Source: Achromobacter spanius
GTDB lineage: Bacteria; Pseudomonadota; Gammaproteobacteria; Burkholderiales; Burkholderiaceae_B
Length of the DNA stretch: 64,000 bases
Assembly: GCF_002812705.1 (NCBI RefSeq)
Contig: NZ_CP025030.1
Coordinates: 372,001-436,000 of the forward strand
Direction of reading: 5' to 3'
Under the pieces are notes generated by a model. The model made no database searches and had not been told where the DNA came from. It saw nothing but the letters and a program-made list of their open reading frames with translations. The position numbers were made by a program, and so were the translations under genes. The first letter of the stretch is position 1; each line of letters opens with the position of its first letter. Positions 44,066 through 53,518 of the stretch are shown piece by piece.

Positions 44066-45625
44066 TTAGCGGTTGTTCTGCTGGATCTTTTGCTGCTTTT
44101 CAAGCCGGTTGTCGATATAAGCCTGAGCGCGCAACTGCTCGAGCCAATCTTCAAAAGCCGGTTGTGCACGGCGCTCGAACAAGGTCTGGCGCGCCTTCAT
44201 GCGGGCCAGTTCGTCGGTGACGTCATGCTGGCGGCGCTCTTCAACCTGGATCAAGTGCCAACCGAAAGGCGACTGGACCGGCTGGCTGATTTCGCCCGGC
44301 TTCAAGGCATTCATGGCGGCTTCGAACGGCGGCACGGTTTCACCCGGGTTCAACCATCCCAGCTCGCCGCCCTGCGGCGCGTTCGAATCCTGTGAGTACT
44401 GGCGCGCCATGTCCTCGAACTTGGCGCCACCCGACACCAGGCGCTGACGCACCTGTTCCAGGCGTTGGCGCGCGCTCTCGTCACTCATGACGGTGGACGT
44501 CTTGATCAGGATGTGACGCGCGCGGGTCTGCATCACTTCAGTGGGGCCTTGCTGCGCGGGCGCTTGCGGACGCGCGGCGGGCTGCGGCGCGGGCGTGGGA
44601 GCCGGCGCGCGCGCGGTGCGGCCCGGGGCCGGCTGTGCCGTGCCGCGGTCCATCACCTTGATGATGTGGAACCCGTTTCCGCTCTGGATCAGGTTGCTGA
44701 CCTGGCCCTTTTGCAGATCGCTGACGGCCTTGACGAACAGGTCGGGCCAGCCGTCCAGGGGACGCACGCCCATGACGCCGCCTTGCAGCGCTTCCGGGCC
44801 GTCAGACGCGGCGGCCGCCAGGCTGGCGAAGTCGTCGCCACGCTTGGCGCGGGCCAGGATGCCTTCAGCCTTTTTGCGCAGCGCCGCCAACTGTTCGGGC
44901 GACGAGCCTTCCGGCACGCGCACCAGAATCTGCGCCAGCGCATAAAGCATAGGACCCGAAGGCGCCGCGGCTTGCTCGGGCGCCGGCTCAGGCTGCGCCT
45001 GCGGCTGGGGCTGCGCCTGGGGCGCGGCGCCAAACGCCGGGTTGCGGCGCTGGTCCTTCAGGAACGCGTCGACTTCGGTGTCGGAGATGACAATCGTGGA
45101 ATCCACCGCGCGTTGACGCAGGCGGTCGGTGCGGATCTCGTCGCGCAGCGACTTGCGATAAGCGTCCCACGTCGTGCCCGACTTTTCGATTTCGGCGCGC
45201 AATTGCGCCACGCTGATCTTGTTGCGGCCGGCGATGGTCTGGATGGCCTGATCGACTTGCGCGTCGTCCACGCGAATACCCAGACGGTCGGCTTCATGGC
45301 GCTGCACGCGCTCCATGATCAGGCGCTGCAACACTTGATGCTGCAAGGTCTGGTCGTCCGGCACCTGGATGCCGCGCGACTTCAGTTCGGCCGAAATGCG
45401 GGTCGACGCGTCGCGCAATTCGCGCAGCGTGATCACGTCCTTGTCGACCACCGCGGCAATGCCGTCCACGAACTGCTCGCCCTGCGGCGCGGCGGGCGCG
45501 GCCTTGGCGCCGTTGTTCGCGGCCCGGCCTGTCTGCGCGGCCGCGGGCGCGGCGGACAGACCGGCGCAAAGGGCCAACAACAGCGCACTGCCGGACAGGC
45601 GGCGCAAAGAGTGCAACCTACGCAT
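44066..45625 (-). CDS. surA: Periplasmic chaperone/peptidyl-prolyl isomerase SurA
   Basis: SurA escorts unfolded outer-membrane proteins across the periplasm. The protein (about 519 residues, start at either of two adjacent ATGs, 45625 or 45628) has a signal peptide (LSGSALLLALCAGLSAAPAA), the SurA N-terminal domain (FVDGIAAVVDKDVITLRELR) and two parvulin domains: ALAQILVRVPEGSSPEQLAA and ARHILIKTSTVMSDESARQR. Pro/Gln/Ala-rich linkers precede each parvulin domain, making it longer than E. coli SurA (428). The ATG at 45625 overlaps the lptD stop. Confidence 0.95.
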   Translation of the reverse strand: MRRLHSLRRLSGSALLLALCAGLSAAPAAAQTGRAANNGAKAAPAAPQGEQFVDGIAAVVDKDVITLRELRDASTRISAELKSRGIQVPDDQTLQHQVLQRLIMERVQRHEADRLGIRVDDAQVDQAIQTIAGRNKISVAQLRAEIEKSGTTWDAYRKSLRDEIRTDRLRQRAVDSTIVISDTEVDAFLKDQRRNPAFGAAPQAQPQPQAQPEPAPEQAAAPSGPMLYALAQILVRVPEGSSPEQLAALRKKAEGILARAKRGDDFASLAAAASDGPEALQGGVMGVRPLDGWPDLFVKAVSDLQKGQVSNLIQSGNGFHIIKVMDRGTAQPAPGRTARAPAPTPAPQPAARPQAPAQQGPTEVMQTRARHILIKTSTVMSDESARQRLEQVRQRLVSGGAKFEDMARQYSQDSNAPQGGELGWLNPGETVPPFEAAMNALKPGEISQPVQSPFGWHLIQVEERRQHDVTDELARMKARQTLFERRAQPAFEDWLEQLRAQAYIDNRLEKQQKIQQNNR

Positions 45626-48024
45626 CATTCATACCTTTCAAATGTGGTCCCGGCCGGCACGGGCGGTGTAATGCTGGTGTAGCCGGGGATACTTCTGTTC
45701 AGCAGGTTCATCGGGTCGGTTCCCAAGGAACCCAGTCCGGTCAGCTCAAGCTGGAAGAACACTGCGGAGTTGGCGTCCGTTGCCGATACGGCATAGCGCT
45801 GGTAGACCACGCGGCCCACCCAGCAGCAATCCCCCTTGTACTCCAGGCCGGCGATGGCCTGCGTCACGCGGGGAGATTCCGTCGTATTGGCGACCGTGCT
45901 GGACGGCCCGGAGCGCAAGGAATAGTCCACCCGGCCCACACCGTACCAGCGCTTGGTAAACGGCCATTGGACCGCCAGGCTGACCTGATTCTGGCCCTGG
46001 GGCTGGTACTGAACACCCGTTTGCGGGTCACGCTGATAACGATACGACACCGCTACCGTGGTCAGCCGCTGCGGCGACCAGCGGGCGCTGACCAGGCCAC
46101 GCGACCACTGGTTGTCGTAGGGGTTGTACTGCGCCGCCACGTCGGTGCTCAGCGTGTCGGTCAGTGCCGCGCTGGCGCCGACCAGGAAGTCGGAACGGAC
46201 GTTTTCACGCGGCGTTTCGCCGGGCAGCGTGACCTTCTGGTCTTCAAAGTACAGGCGCTGCGCCACGGCCAGCGACAGGCGCTCGAAGCCGGTGTTGGCG
46301 TCCAGCCAGCGCGAGGTCAGCGCGGCGGTCAGCTGGTTGGCGTTGGATATACGGTCCCAGCCGCCGGTATAGATGTTCTCTTCAAAGGCCTGCGAGAAGC
46401 TGAAATCGGCCAGCGACGTATCGTAGACCGGCATCTTGGACTGGTCGCGATACGGCACGCGCAGGTAGTACAGGCGCGGTTCCAGCGTTTGCGTGGAGGC
46501 CTTGCCGAACAAGCTCGTGTCGCGTTCGAAAATCAACCCGGCGTCCAGCGACATGATCGGCACGGTGCGCGATTGCGAGCGCGGCAGGCCGTCGGCCGAA
46601 CCGCCGTTCAAGCCGAGCGCGTCCATGCCATGCCATTTGGTCTGGTACTGGGTGTAGTTCACGCCCGCCTTCGGGATGATGAACCAGCCCGGCCGCACGA
46701 TCGGGTAGGACACGGTCGGGTAGGACTGCAGGCGGTCGCCATCGGGGTAACGCACCGTGGAGCCGAAATCGGGCCGGCGGAAACGCACGGCGGTCGAGGT
46801 CCAATCCACGTCGAAGCCGCCCCAGTCGTAGCGCGCGCCGCGCAGGTAGAGCTCGGGTTCCTTGTCATACGGCGGCACCAGCGGCGCGTCCGGATCCTGC
46901 AGCGTCTGGTACTTGTAGACCTGGGCGTAAGTGCTCCAGTAGTCGGACGCCCAGCCCACGCGGCCGCGCTGCGGCAGGTAGGTGGTGGACGCCTGGTTCA
47001 GACCCAACTGCGAGATATCCCGGAAGTAATCGTCGTCCGATACCTTGGCGATGTCCCAGTCGGCATAGAAGCCGTGCGAGAACGTCTGCTGATGACGCCA
47101 CCAGTACATCCAGCGGTCTTCGCTGGTGATGTTGTCGTTGGGCAGGTAGGTGCCGTCGATGGTGCCGACATACGACGAACCCAGGTAACGGAATTCGCCG
47201 CCCAACTGCATGCCGCGCTTGGAGAAATAGCGCGGCTGGACGGTCAGGTCGTAATTGGGGGCCAGGTTCAGGTAGTACGGCAGCGAAAAGTCAAAGCCGC
47301 CCTGGCTGGTGGTGCCGTAGGTGGGCATCAGGAAGCCCGACTTGCGCTCTTTCTTGACCGGGAAGGTCATGTAGGGCGACGCCAGGATCGGCACGTCCTT
47401 GAAATACAGCACGCCATTGCGCGCCACACCTTCGTTCTCGTCGAAGTCGATGTCGACGGTATTGGCCTTGATGTACCAGGACGGCGTTTCGCACGAGCAG
47501 CCGCTGTACGTGACCGTATGCAGCCGCATCTGCGACTTGCTGAAGATGTCGGCGCGGTCGGCCACGGCAAAGCCGCCGGTGGCGCCCATCCAGAAATTGG
47601 GCTGTTCGACCTGGCCTGAATACTTGTCGACGTTGAACTTCGCGTTCGGGCCGGTCACCAAGGTGCCGTCGCGCATCATGCGCGCACTGCCCTGGACGTC
47701 GACTTCGCCGGTGTCCTTGCGGTAGTTGATGCGGTCGCCCTTGATGATCCCGTCGATGCGGCGCACTTGCGCGCTGCCGCTCAGGGTCAGGTCGGATTCG
47801 GGATCGCCCTCGATGCTGTCCGCTTCCAGGTACGCGGGAATGCTGTCGTCCGGCAGGCGATGCATCCGCAAACCCGGCGACGTGCGCAACACGGGAGCCG
47901 CGGGAGTGGCGGTTGCCGAGCTTGCTGACGGTGCAGCGGGAGTCGAACCTTGGCTACCTTGAGCCTGGACGGCTCCGGCGGCGACGCTGACAGCAGAGAG
48001 GATCAACCACCGAACCTTGCGCAC
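45625..48024 (-). CDS. lptD: LPS-assembly outer membrane protein LptD
   Basis: LptD forms the beta-barrel translocon that inserts LPS into the outer leaflet. The 799-residue protein starts with a signal peptide (KVRWLILSAVSVAAGAVQAQ), then the OstA jellyroll (YLEADSIEGDPESDLTLSGS and INYRKDTGEVDVQG) and the barrel. Two cysteine pairs, CSC near residue 174 and CC near residue 732, match the disulfides that control LptD assembly. GTG at 48024 was preferred to an ATG at 48156 because it gives a proper signal peptide and lies downstream of a perfect -10 box. Confidence 0.95.
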   Translation of the reverse strand: MRKVRWLILSAVSVAAGAVQAQGSQGSTPAAPSASSATATPAAPVLRTSPGLRMHRLPDDSIPAYLEADSIEGDPESDLTLSGSAQVRRIDGIIKGDRINYRKDTGEVDVQGSARMMRDGTLVTGPNAKFNVDKYSGQVEQPNFWMGATGGFAVADRADIFSKSQMRLHTVTYSGCSCETPSWYIKANTVDIDFDENEGVARNGVLYFKDVPILASPYMTFPVKKERKSGFLMPTYGTTSQGGFDFSLPYYLNLAPNYDLTVQPRYFSKRGMQLGGEFRYLGSSYVGTIDGTYLPNDNITSEDRWMYWWRHQQTFSHGFYADWDIAKVSDDDYFRDISQLGLNQASTTYLPQRGRVGWASDYWSTYAQVYKYQTLQDPDAPLVPPYDKEPELYLRGARYDWGGFDVDWTSTAVRFRRPDFGSTVRYPDGDRLQSYPTVSYPIVRPGWFIIPKAGVNYTQYQTKWHGMDALGLNGGSADGLPRSQSRTVPIMSLDAGLIFERDTSLFGKASTQTLEPRLYYLRVPYRDQSKMPVYDTSLADFSFSQAFEENIYTGGWDRISNANQLTAALTSRWLDANTGFERLSLAVAQRLYFEDQKVTLPGETPRENVRSDFLVGASAALTDTLSTDVAAQYNPYDNQWSRGLVSARWSPQRLTTVAVSYRYQRDPQTGVQYQPQGQNQVSLAVQWPFTKRWYGVGRVDYSLRSGPSSTVANTTESPRVTQAIAGLEYKGDCCWVGRVVYQRYAVSATDANSAVFFQLELTGLGSLGTDPMNLLNRSIPGYTSITPPVPAGTTFERYE

Positions 48025-48106
48025 GAGTGAAAACAGCCCTTTTTGACGATGGAAATGCCTGGCACCGACGGCAAAGAACCGCCGATGCTGGTGGAATCGA
48101 GCCGGT

Positions 48107-48112
48107 ATTATA
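48107..48112 (-). promoter_or_regulatory. Candidate lptD -10 box
   Basis: The minus strand reads TATAAT, a perfect sigma-70 -10 hexamer, about 83 bp before the chosen lptD start. The -35 region is weak (TGGGCG at about 16 bp spacing). On the plus strand the same bases read TATTAT, which could serve the divergent amgK gene. Confidence 0.45.
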
Positions 48113-48192
48113 GAGAAGCCGCGCCATACGCCCAGCCTTATGTGCGCCGAACGCAAATTTCAGCAATATTGCCCTTCTGACACGGATCCTCC

Positions 48193-49233
48193 TTGAAAAA
48201 CGATCACGACCCCCGCCTGGCGCAGATCCGCAACTGGCTGGAGAGCCTGCCCGCCGCCTTGAACCTGGCCGTGGACTCGCTGCGCCCGGCCTCCGCCGAC
48301 GCCAGTTTCCGCCGCTACTTCAGGCTGGACGCCGGCGAGCGCACCCTGATTGTCATGGACGCGCCCCCCGCCCACGAAGACTGCCGTCCCTTCCTGCACG
48401 TGGGCCAGTTGCTGGCCGACGCCGGCCTGAACGTGCCCAAGGTGCTGGCCCAGGATCTGGACCAGGGCCTGCTGCTGCTGTCCGATCTGGGCGAACAGAC
48501 CTACTACCAGCGCATCCAGGCCGGCCTGTCCGACAGCCAGCTTCAGACGATGTACCGCGAAGCGCTGGCCGCGCTGGTGCGGCTGCAACAAGCGGCCACC
48601 ACCGGCCTGGCCACCTACGACACCCCCCGCCTGGCCGACGAGCTCACCCTCTTTCCCCAGTGGTACGTCGAGAAGCACCATGGCGTGGCGCTGGACGACA
48701 AGACCGCGAACGCCCTGGAAAAAATCTTCGCCCTGCTGTCGGCCAGCAATGGCGGGCAGGCGCAAGTGCTGGTGCACCGCGACTTCCATTCCCCCAACCT
48801 GATGGTCTGCGACCAGCCGCAATATGGCCCCAACCCAGGCGTCATCGATTTCCAGGATGCGCTGGCCGGCCCCATCACCTATGACCTGGCGTCATTGGTG
48901 ACCGACGCGCGCACCACCTGGGAAGAGCCGCAACAGTTGGACTGGGCCATCCGCTATTGGGAAATGGCGCGCGCCGCCGGCTTGCCCGTCGAGCCCGACT
49001 TCGCGGATTTCCACCGCGCCTACGAATGGATGGGCTTGCAGCGCAACCTGCGCATCCTGGGCGTATTCGCCCGCCTGAACCACCGCGACGGCAAGGCGCA
49101 TTACCTGGCGCACATGCCGCGCGTGAACGGTTACGTGCGCCAGGTGGCCCAGCGCTACGGTGTCTTCACGCCCTTGCTGCGCCTGCTGGACAAGCTGGAC
49201 GACCGCCAGGTCCGCGTCGGGTACACGTTCTGA
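48193..49233 (+). CDS. amgK: N-acetylmuramate/N-acetylglucosamine kinase AmgK
   Basis: AmgK is an anomeric sugar kinase of the aminoglycoside phosphotransferase fold that phosphorylates MurNAc at C1 during peptidoglycan recycling. The 346-residue protein has SADASFRRYFRLDAGERTLI, the Brenner motif HRDFHSPNLMV and the metal motif VIDFQDALAGPITYDLASLV. The assumed start is TTG at 48193. The stop overlaps the murU ATG (TGATG), and the pair amgK-murU is diagnostic of the MurNAc salvage route that bypasses de novo UDP-MurNAc synthesis. It diverges from lptD. Confidence 0.92.
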   Translation: MKNDHDPRLAQIRNWLESLPAALNLAVDSLRPASADASFRRYFRLDAGERTLIVMDAPPAHEDCRPFLHVGQLLADAGLNVPKVLAQDLDQGLLLLSDLGEQTYYQRIQAGLSDSQLQTMYREALAALVRLQQAATTGLATYDTPRLADELTLFPQWYVEKHHGVALDDKTANALEKIFALLSASNGGQAQVLVHRDFHSPNLMVCDQPQYGPNPGVIDFQDALAGPITYDLASLVTDARTTWEEPQQLDWAIRYWEMARAAGLPVEPDFADFHRAYEWMGLQRNLRILGVFARLNHRDGKAHYLAHMPRVNGYVRQVAQRYGVFTPLLRLLDKLDDRQVRVGYTF

Positions 49234-49919
49234 TGCGGGCCATGATTCTTGCCGCGGGCCGCGGCGAACGCATGCGCCCCCTGACCGACCACCTGCCCAA
49301 GCCCCTGCTGGCGGTGGGCGGCAAGCCCCTGATCGTCTGGCACCTGGAACGGCTGGCCGCGGCGGGGTTCCGCGACGTGGTCATCAACCACGCCTGGCTG
49401 GGCCACGAGATCGAACGCGCGCTGGGCGACGGCAGCGCGTTCGGCGTACGGGTTCGCTATTCCGCCGAAGGCACCGCGTTGGAAACCGCCGGCGGCATCG
49501 CGCAGGCGCTGCCGCTGCTGGGCGACGCGCCTTTCCTGGTCATGAACGGCGACGTCTGGTGCGACTGGAATCCCGCGCTGGCACCAGCCCTGGCGGCCGA
49601 CGTGCCCGACGGCGGCGCCTGGCTGCTGATGGTCGACAACCCTGTCCAGCACCCGGCCGGCGATTTCCGGCTGTCGTCGGACGGCGGCCTGCATGCCGAC
49701 GGCAACCCGCGTTTGACCTATGCAGGCATCGGCGTCTACCATCCCTCGTTGTTCGCGGATGTCCAGCGCGGCACGGCGGCGCCCCTGGCGCCCTTGCTTC
49801 GGCAAGCAATGGCCCGGAACCTGGCGCGCGGCGCGCATCATGGTGGCCGATGGACCGACGTCGGCACTCCGCAACGGCTTGCCGACCTGGACGCGGAGCT
49901 TCTCGCAGCGGCACGCTGA
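49233..49919 (+). CDS. murU: N-acetylmuramate alpha-1-phosphate uridylyltransferase MurU
   Basis: MurU makes UDP-MurNAc from MurNAc-1-phosphate and UTP. The 228-residue nucleotidyltransferase starts MRAMILAAGRGERMRPLTDH followed by LPKPLLAVGGKPLIVWHLER, the sugar-nucleotide pyrophosphorylase signature, and has FLVMNGDVWCDWNP (metal Asp) and GRWTDVGTPQRLADLD. The ATG overlaps the amgK stop. Together the genes give a complete anabolic recycling branch. Confidence 0.93.
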   Translation: MRAMILAAGRGERMRPLTDHLPKPLLAVGGKPLIVWHLERLAAAGFRDVVINHAWLGHEIERALGDGSAFGVRVRYSAEGTALETAGGIAQALPLLGDAPFLVMNGDVWCDWNPALAPALAADVPDGGAWLLMVDNPVQHPAGDFRLSSDGGLHADGNPRLTYAGIGVYHPSLFADVQRGTAAPLAPLLRQAMARNLARGAHHGGRWTDVGTPQRLADLDAELLAAAR

Positions 49920-50066
49920 CGCTCACATATTTCACAATATCAAGGTGCGCAACCAGGATTTTCCGCGCACCCAACCGCCCTGGCTAACGGGGTATTCTCT
50001 GACGCTTTGACGCGCGCGCGGACACCGTCGCGGCGGACAAGCACACACACAGGAAGTTTTCTAGGA

Positions 50067-50771
50067 ATGGGGATGTTTGGAAGATCGCAACGGGCCGTGT
50101 TCAAGCCCTCCGTATACCAACCCGGTCAACGCACGCGGCGCCTGCCGCGCTGGCTTGTCCTGCTTCTGGTGGGAATTGCCCTGGGTGCGGGCGGCGTGCT
50201 CTTCCTGCAAACCAATTACGGCCCGCAACGCCTGACGGTCGAGCAGTCCGAGTCGCTGCACAGCGAGCTGAGCGCCTCCAATCTGGAGCGCCAGCGCCTG
50301 CAAACGCAATTGGAAGAAGCCACCCAGCAGCGCGACGCCAATAAATCCGGCCATGAAAAACTGACGACCGAACTGGCCGACGCCCGCGCCAAGATCGACA
50401 CGTTGAACAAGGAACTGGTCCTGTTCCAGGACGCCATGCCGCCGGACCCGCGCGGCGGCAATCTGGGCATCCGCTCGGCCACCTTCAAGCGCGGCACCGG
50501 CCAACTCGGCTACCAAGTGCTGGTCATGCGCGATGAACCGTCGGGCGCGCCCTTCCAGGGCACGCTTACGTTCGCCATCGAAGGCAGCTACCCCAACGGC
50601 CGCGCCGCCACGATCACCCCCGAAGGCCCGGCACTCAATGTCGACCGTTACGATTACGCGCTGGGCGACCTTACCCTGCCGGACGGCTTCAATCCTCGCG
50701 TGGTGGTGCTGCGCGTGTTGGACGGCAACCAGAAGCAGCAAGCAATGCGCATCTATAACGTGCGCAAGTAA
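50067..50771 (+). CDS. Single-pass membrane protein with coiled coil (DUF6776-like)
   Basis: The 234-residue protein has a basic N-terminus, one transmembrane helix (WLVLLLVGIALGAGGVLFLQ, about residues 31-50), a coiled coil rich in Glu/Gln/Leu (about residues 58-120) and a C-terminal beta-rich domain (TGQLGYQVLVMRDEPSGAP and TFAIEGSYPNGRAA). This topology is seen in widespread betaproteobacterial proteins of unknown function. ATG at 50067 was chosen; ATG at 50073 is equally possible. A terminator follows. Confidence 0.8.
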   Translation: MGMFGRSQRAVFKPSVYQPGQRTRRLPRWLVLLLVGIALGAGGVLFLQTNYGPQRLTVEQSESLHSELSASNLERQRLQTQLEEATQQRDANKSGHEKLTTELADARAKIDTLNKELVLFQDAMPPDPRGGNLGIRSATFKRGTGQLGYQVLVMRDEPSGAPFQGTLTFAIEGSYPNGRAATITPEGPALNVDRYDYALGDLTLPDGFNPRVVVLRVLDGNQKQQAMRIYNVRK

Positions 50772-50792
50772 GCGCGCCGCGCTGGCCCCGAA

Positions 50793-50816
50793 AACCCGCC
50801 TCGGCGGGTTTTTTTG
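50793..50816 (+). terminator. Intrinsic terminator
   Basis: AACCCGCC (50793-50800) pairs with GGCGGGTT (50803-50810) and is followed by a run of T, a clear rho-independent terminator 21 bp after the membrane-protein stop. Confidence 0.92.
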
Positions 50817-50890
50817 CGTCCTCGCAAAATCGTTGCGCACGCAACTTATTAAGCATATAGTTACGCAAACAACCAAATTCCAGAGACAAG

Positions 50891-52516
50891 ATGCCGCTCC
50901 CCTCGCACGTACCCGTTCTGATTGCCGGCGGAGGCCCCGTCGGGCTGACCCTGGCCGCCCTGCTGGCCGAATACGGCATCGCCTCGCTGACTGTCGAGGC
51001 GGACGACGACTATTGCAGCGGCAGCCGGGCCATCTGCATTTCGCGTCGCTCGCAGGAAATCATGGCGTGGGCCGGCGCCGACAAGCCGCTGGTAGCCACC
51101 GGGCTGCCCTGGACCGGCGGCCGCAGCTACTACCGCGACCGCGAAGTGCTGCACTTTGAAATGCCACACGACCCGCTGCAACGCTATGCGCCGATGGTCA
51201 ACATCCAACAGTATTCGATCGAGGAATACGCCCATCAGGCCATGCAGCGCCACCCGGATCTGGCGGCCTTGCAGTGGTCGGCCCGCGTGGCCGGCCTGCG
51301 TACCGAAGCGGACGGCGTCAGCGTCGACATCGACACCGACGGCCAACGCCAGACCGTGCGCGCCGACTGGCTGATTGCCTGCGACGGCGGACGCAGCACC
51401 GTGCGCGAAGCCATGGGGCTGAAGCTGGAAGGCATGCAGTACGAAGGCCGCTACGTCATCGTCGATATCGAACAAGCATCCAGCCGGCCCGTGGAACGCC
51501 TGGCCTGGTTCGACCCGCCGTCCAACCCCGGTTCCACCCTGCTGATGCATCGCCAGCCCGGCAACGTCTGGCGGGTGGACTACCAGATCCGCGACGACGA
51601 AGACCCCGAAGAAGCCGTCAAACCGGAAAACGTGCTGCCGCGCGTACAAAGCCATCTGGACATGATCGGCGAAACCGCGCCCTGGAAGCCGTTGTGGATC
51701 TCGGTCTACAACGCCAAGTGCCTCACGCTGAACCAGTACCGCCACGGGCGCGTGCTGTTCGCCGGAGACGCCGGCCACCTGGTGCCCATCTTCGGCGTGC
51801 GCGGCTTGAATTCCGGCCTGGACGACGCCGGCAACCTGGCATGGAAACTGGCCTGGGTCTTGAAAGGCCAAGCGCCCGACGGCCTGCTGGATAGCTACAG
51901 CATCGAGCGCGTCCACGCCACCCGCCAGAACTTGGCCTACGGCGCCAAGAGCACCGAATTCATGGCGCCGCCCGACTTCGGCTTTCGCCTGATGCGCGAA
52001 GCCGCGCTGCGCCTGGCCTTGGTGGACGCAACGGTGCGCCCGCTGATCAACCCACGCCAGTCCGCGCCCATTTCCTACGATGCCTCACCCTTGAACCTGA
52101 CCGACGGCGCACCGCAGGCCCGCCCCGCCGCCGCCCCCGGCCAGCCCGCGCCCGACGCGCGCCTGCATGACGGCGGCAGGCCCTGCTATGTCAGCGAGAG
52201 CTTCGGCCGTGGTTTCGTGTTGCTGGCTGTGTCGCCCTCGGCATCGCTGGCGCGTGGATTGGACGCCCTGGCCGCTGACACGCAAGCTGCGCCGCATCCG
52301 CTGCGGGTGCTTAGCGTTGGCGACGGCGGCTTGGACGATGCCCACGGCCAGTTGCGCGAGCGCTATGGCGCCAGCGCGGGCGCCGTCATCCTGATCCGCC
52401 CCGACGGTTATGTGTTGGGCCGCTGGTCCGCACCGCAAGCCGCGCAACTGCGTGCCGCCCTGGCGCCCTACTACCCCGTGATCGCCCAGTCCGCAACACA
52501 GGAAGGCCAAGCATGA
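50891..52516 (+). CDS. FAD-dependent aromatic hydroxylase (MhpA/PheA-like)
   Basis: This 541-residue flavoprotein belongs to the class A hydroxylases that oxidise phenolic compounds. It has the dinucleotide fold VLIAGGGPVGLTLAALLAEY, the ACDGGRSTVREAMGL motif, and the second FAD motif VLFAGDAGHLVPIFGVRGLN followed by SGLDDAGNLAWKLAWVL. The C-terminal thioredoxin-like domain (ILIRPDGYVLGRW) is also typical. The next genes, DUF2783 and MarR, overlap it by 4 bp each, forming a small regulated catabolic cassette. Confidence 0.92.
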   Translation: MPLPSHVPVLIAGGGPVGLTLAALLAEYGIASLTVEADDDYCSGSRAICISRRSQEIMAWAGADKPLVATGLPWTGGRSYYRDREVLHFEMPHDPLQRYAPMVNIQQYSIEEYAHQAMQRHPDLAALQWSARVAGLRTEADGVSVDIDTDGQRQTVRADWLIACDGGRSTVREAMGLKLEGMQYEGRYVIVDIEQASSRPVERLAWFDPPSNPGSTLLMHRQPGNVWRVDYQIRDDEDPEEAVKPENVLPRVQSHLDMIGETAPWKPLWISVYNAKCLTLNQYRHGRVLFAGDAGHLVPIFGVRGLNSGLDDAGNLAWKLAWVLKGQAPDGLLDSYSIERVHATRQNLAYGAKSTEFMAPPDFGFRLMREAALRLALVDATVRPLINPRQSAPISYDASPLNLTDGAPQARPAAAPGQPAPDARLHDGGRPCYVSESFGRGFVLLAVSPSASLARGLDALAADTQAAPHPLRVLSVGDGGLDDAHGQLRERYGASAGAVILIRPDGYVLGRWSAPQAAQLRAALAPYYPVIAQSATQEGQA

Positions 52517-52740
52517 ACAACGACGAACTTGACCAGGTCTACACCCGCATGGCGCAGACGCTGACGCGCGTGGGGGAATCCCAGGCGCCGCTGTTTCTAT
52601 CGATATTGGGCTTGTCGCTGTTAAGCCGGCAGCCAGACGCGGCCACGGCGCTGGCGCTGCTGGCCGAAGCGGAAAACGCCTGCCAGGGCGAAGCCGCTGT
52701 GGCAAACTACCCCGCCACCACTCCTGCCCGCCCGACGTGA
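52513..52740 (+). CDS. DUF2783 small protein
   Basis: This 75-residue protein (MNNDELDQVYTRMAQTLTRV, LFLSILGLSLLSRQPDAATA) resembles the DUF2783 family, short helical proteins of unknown role commonly encoded next to flavin hydroxylases. It overlaps the hydroxylase stop by 4 bp and the MarR start by 4 bp, so all three are co-translated. A role as accessory subunit is a guess. Confidence 0.75.
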   Translation: MNNDELDQVYTRMAQTLTRVGESQAPLFLSILGLSLLSRQPDAATALALLAEAENACQGEAAVANYPATTPARPT

Positions 52741-53186
52741 AACCGCCCGCCCTGGAACGATTCCTGACGTATCGCCTGCACGTGCTCAACAAGATCACGG
52801 ACCGGGATACGAATCGCGCCTATCTGGAAGACTGCGGCATTCCCTTGGGTGAGGCGCGCTGCCTGGCCGCGATCGGGCGCTATGCGCCGCTGTCCGTCAA
52901 CGACCTGGCGCGCGCGGCGAATCTGAACAAGGGGCAGGCCAGCCGGTCGGCGCAGGCGCTGGTGGATCGCGGGCTGGTTGAAAAGGCGCTGTCCACGTCC
53001 GACGGGCGCGGCGTGGTGCTGACGCCCACCCAGGCGGGCATGGCGCAATACCAGCGCATCATCGACCTGATTGCGCAGCGCAATGAAGAGATCTTCGGCT
53101 GCCTGAACGCCAGCGAACAGCAGGTGCTGGGAGAGATGCTCGACCGCCTGATCGAGCATCTGCAAACCCAGGAAAACGACGGCTAG
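52737..53186 (+). CDS. MarR-family transcriptional regulator
   Basis: The 149-residue regulator has a winged helix-turn-helix ([41 protein letters not shown], wing [16 protein letters not shown]) flanked by dimerisation helices. The start is GTG at 52737. As the last gene of the hydroxylase/DUF2783 cassette it probably autoregulates the operon in response to an aromatic ligand. Its stop shares the bases CTAG with the convergent phhB stop. Confidence 0.92.
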   Translation: MKPPALERFLTYRLHVLNKITDRDTNRAYLEDCGIPLGEARCLAAIGRYAPLSVNDLARAANLNKGQASRSAQALVDRGLVEKALSTSDGRGVVLTPTQAGMAQYQRIIDLIAQRNEEIFGCLNASEQQVLGEMLDRLIEHLQTQENDG

Positions 53187-53509
53187 GCGTCGGACTTCGG
53201 CGCCGTGGCGCCCATCTGCGCAGCCGCTTCGTCCATGAATTGCGCCATGCGCACATCCAGCTCGGTCACCCCGCCCGCGTCATGCGTGGTCAGCGTCACG
53301 TCCACCCGGTTGTAGACGTTGGTCCATTCTGGATGATGATTCAGCTTTTCCGCGAACATGGCCACACGCGCCATGAACCCGAATGCCGCATTGAAATTTG
53401 GAAAACGGAAGCGTTTTTCAATGGCATCACGCATGGCCACGGCCTGCCATCCGGTCAGGGCGGCCACGGCGGTATCGGTGCCGATACGGGCGGGGGGAAG
53501 CATGCTCAT
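53183..53509 (-). CDS. phhB: Pterin-4a-carbinolamine dehydratase
   Basis: PhhB dehydrates the carbinolamine formed by phenylalanine hydroxylase and recycles tetrahydrobiopterin. The 108-residue protein has the family core [20 protein letters not shown] and [20 protein letters not shown], including the His-His-Pro and distal His residues. phhA is not in the window. It starts 9 bp after the OmpA-like gene on the same strand. Confidence 0.93.
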   Translation of the reverse strand: MSMLPPARIGTDTAVAALTGWQAVAMRDAIEKRFRFPNFNAAFGFMARVAMFAEKLNHHPEWTNVYNRVDVTLTTHDAGGVTELDVRMAQFMDEAAAQMGATAPKSDA

Positions 53510-53518
53510 GGCTAGGCC

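Noticed and set aside
45967..47619. 550-codon open frame opposite lptD, and the 405-codon frame opposite surA
   Set aside because: Both are low-complexity Arg/Gly/Val/His-rich translations with no motif, in the shadow of certain genes.
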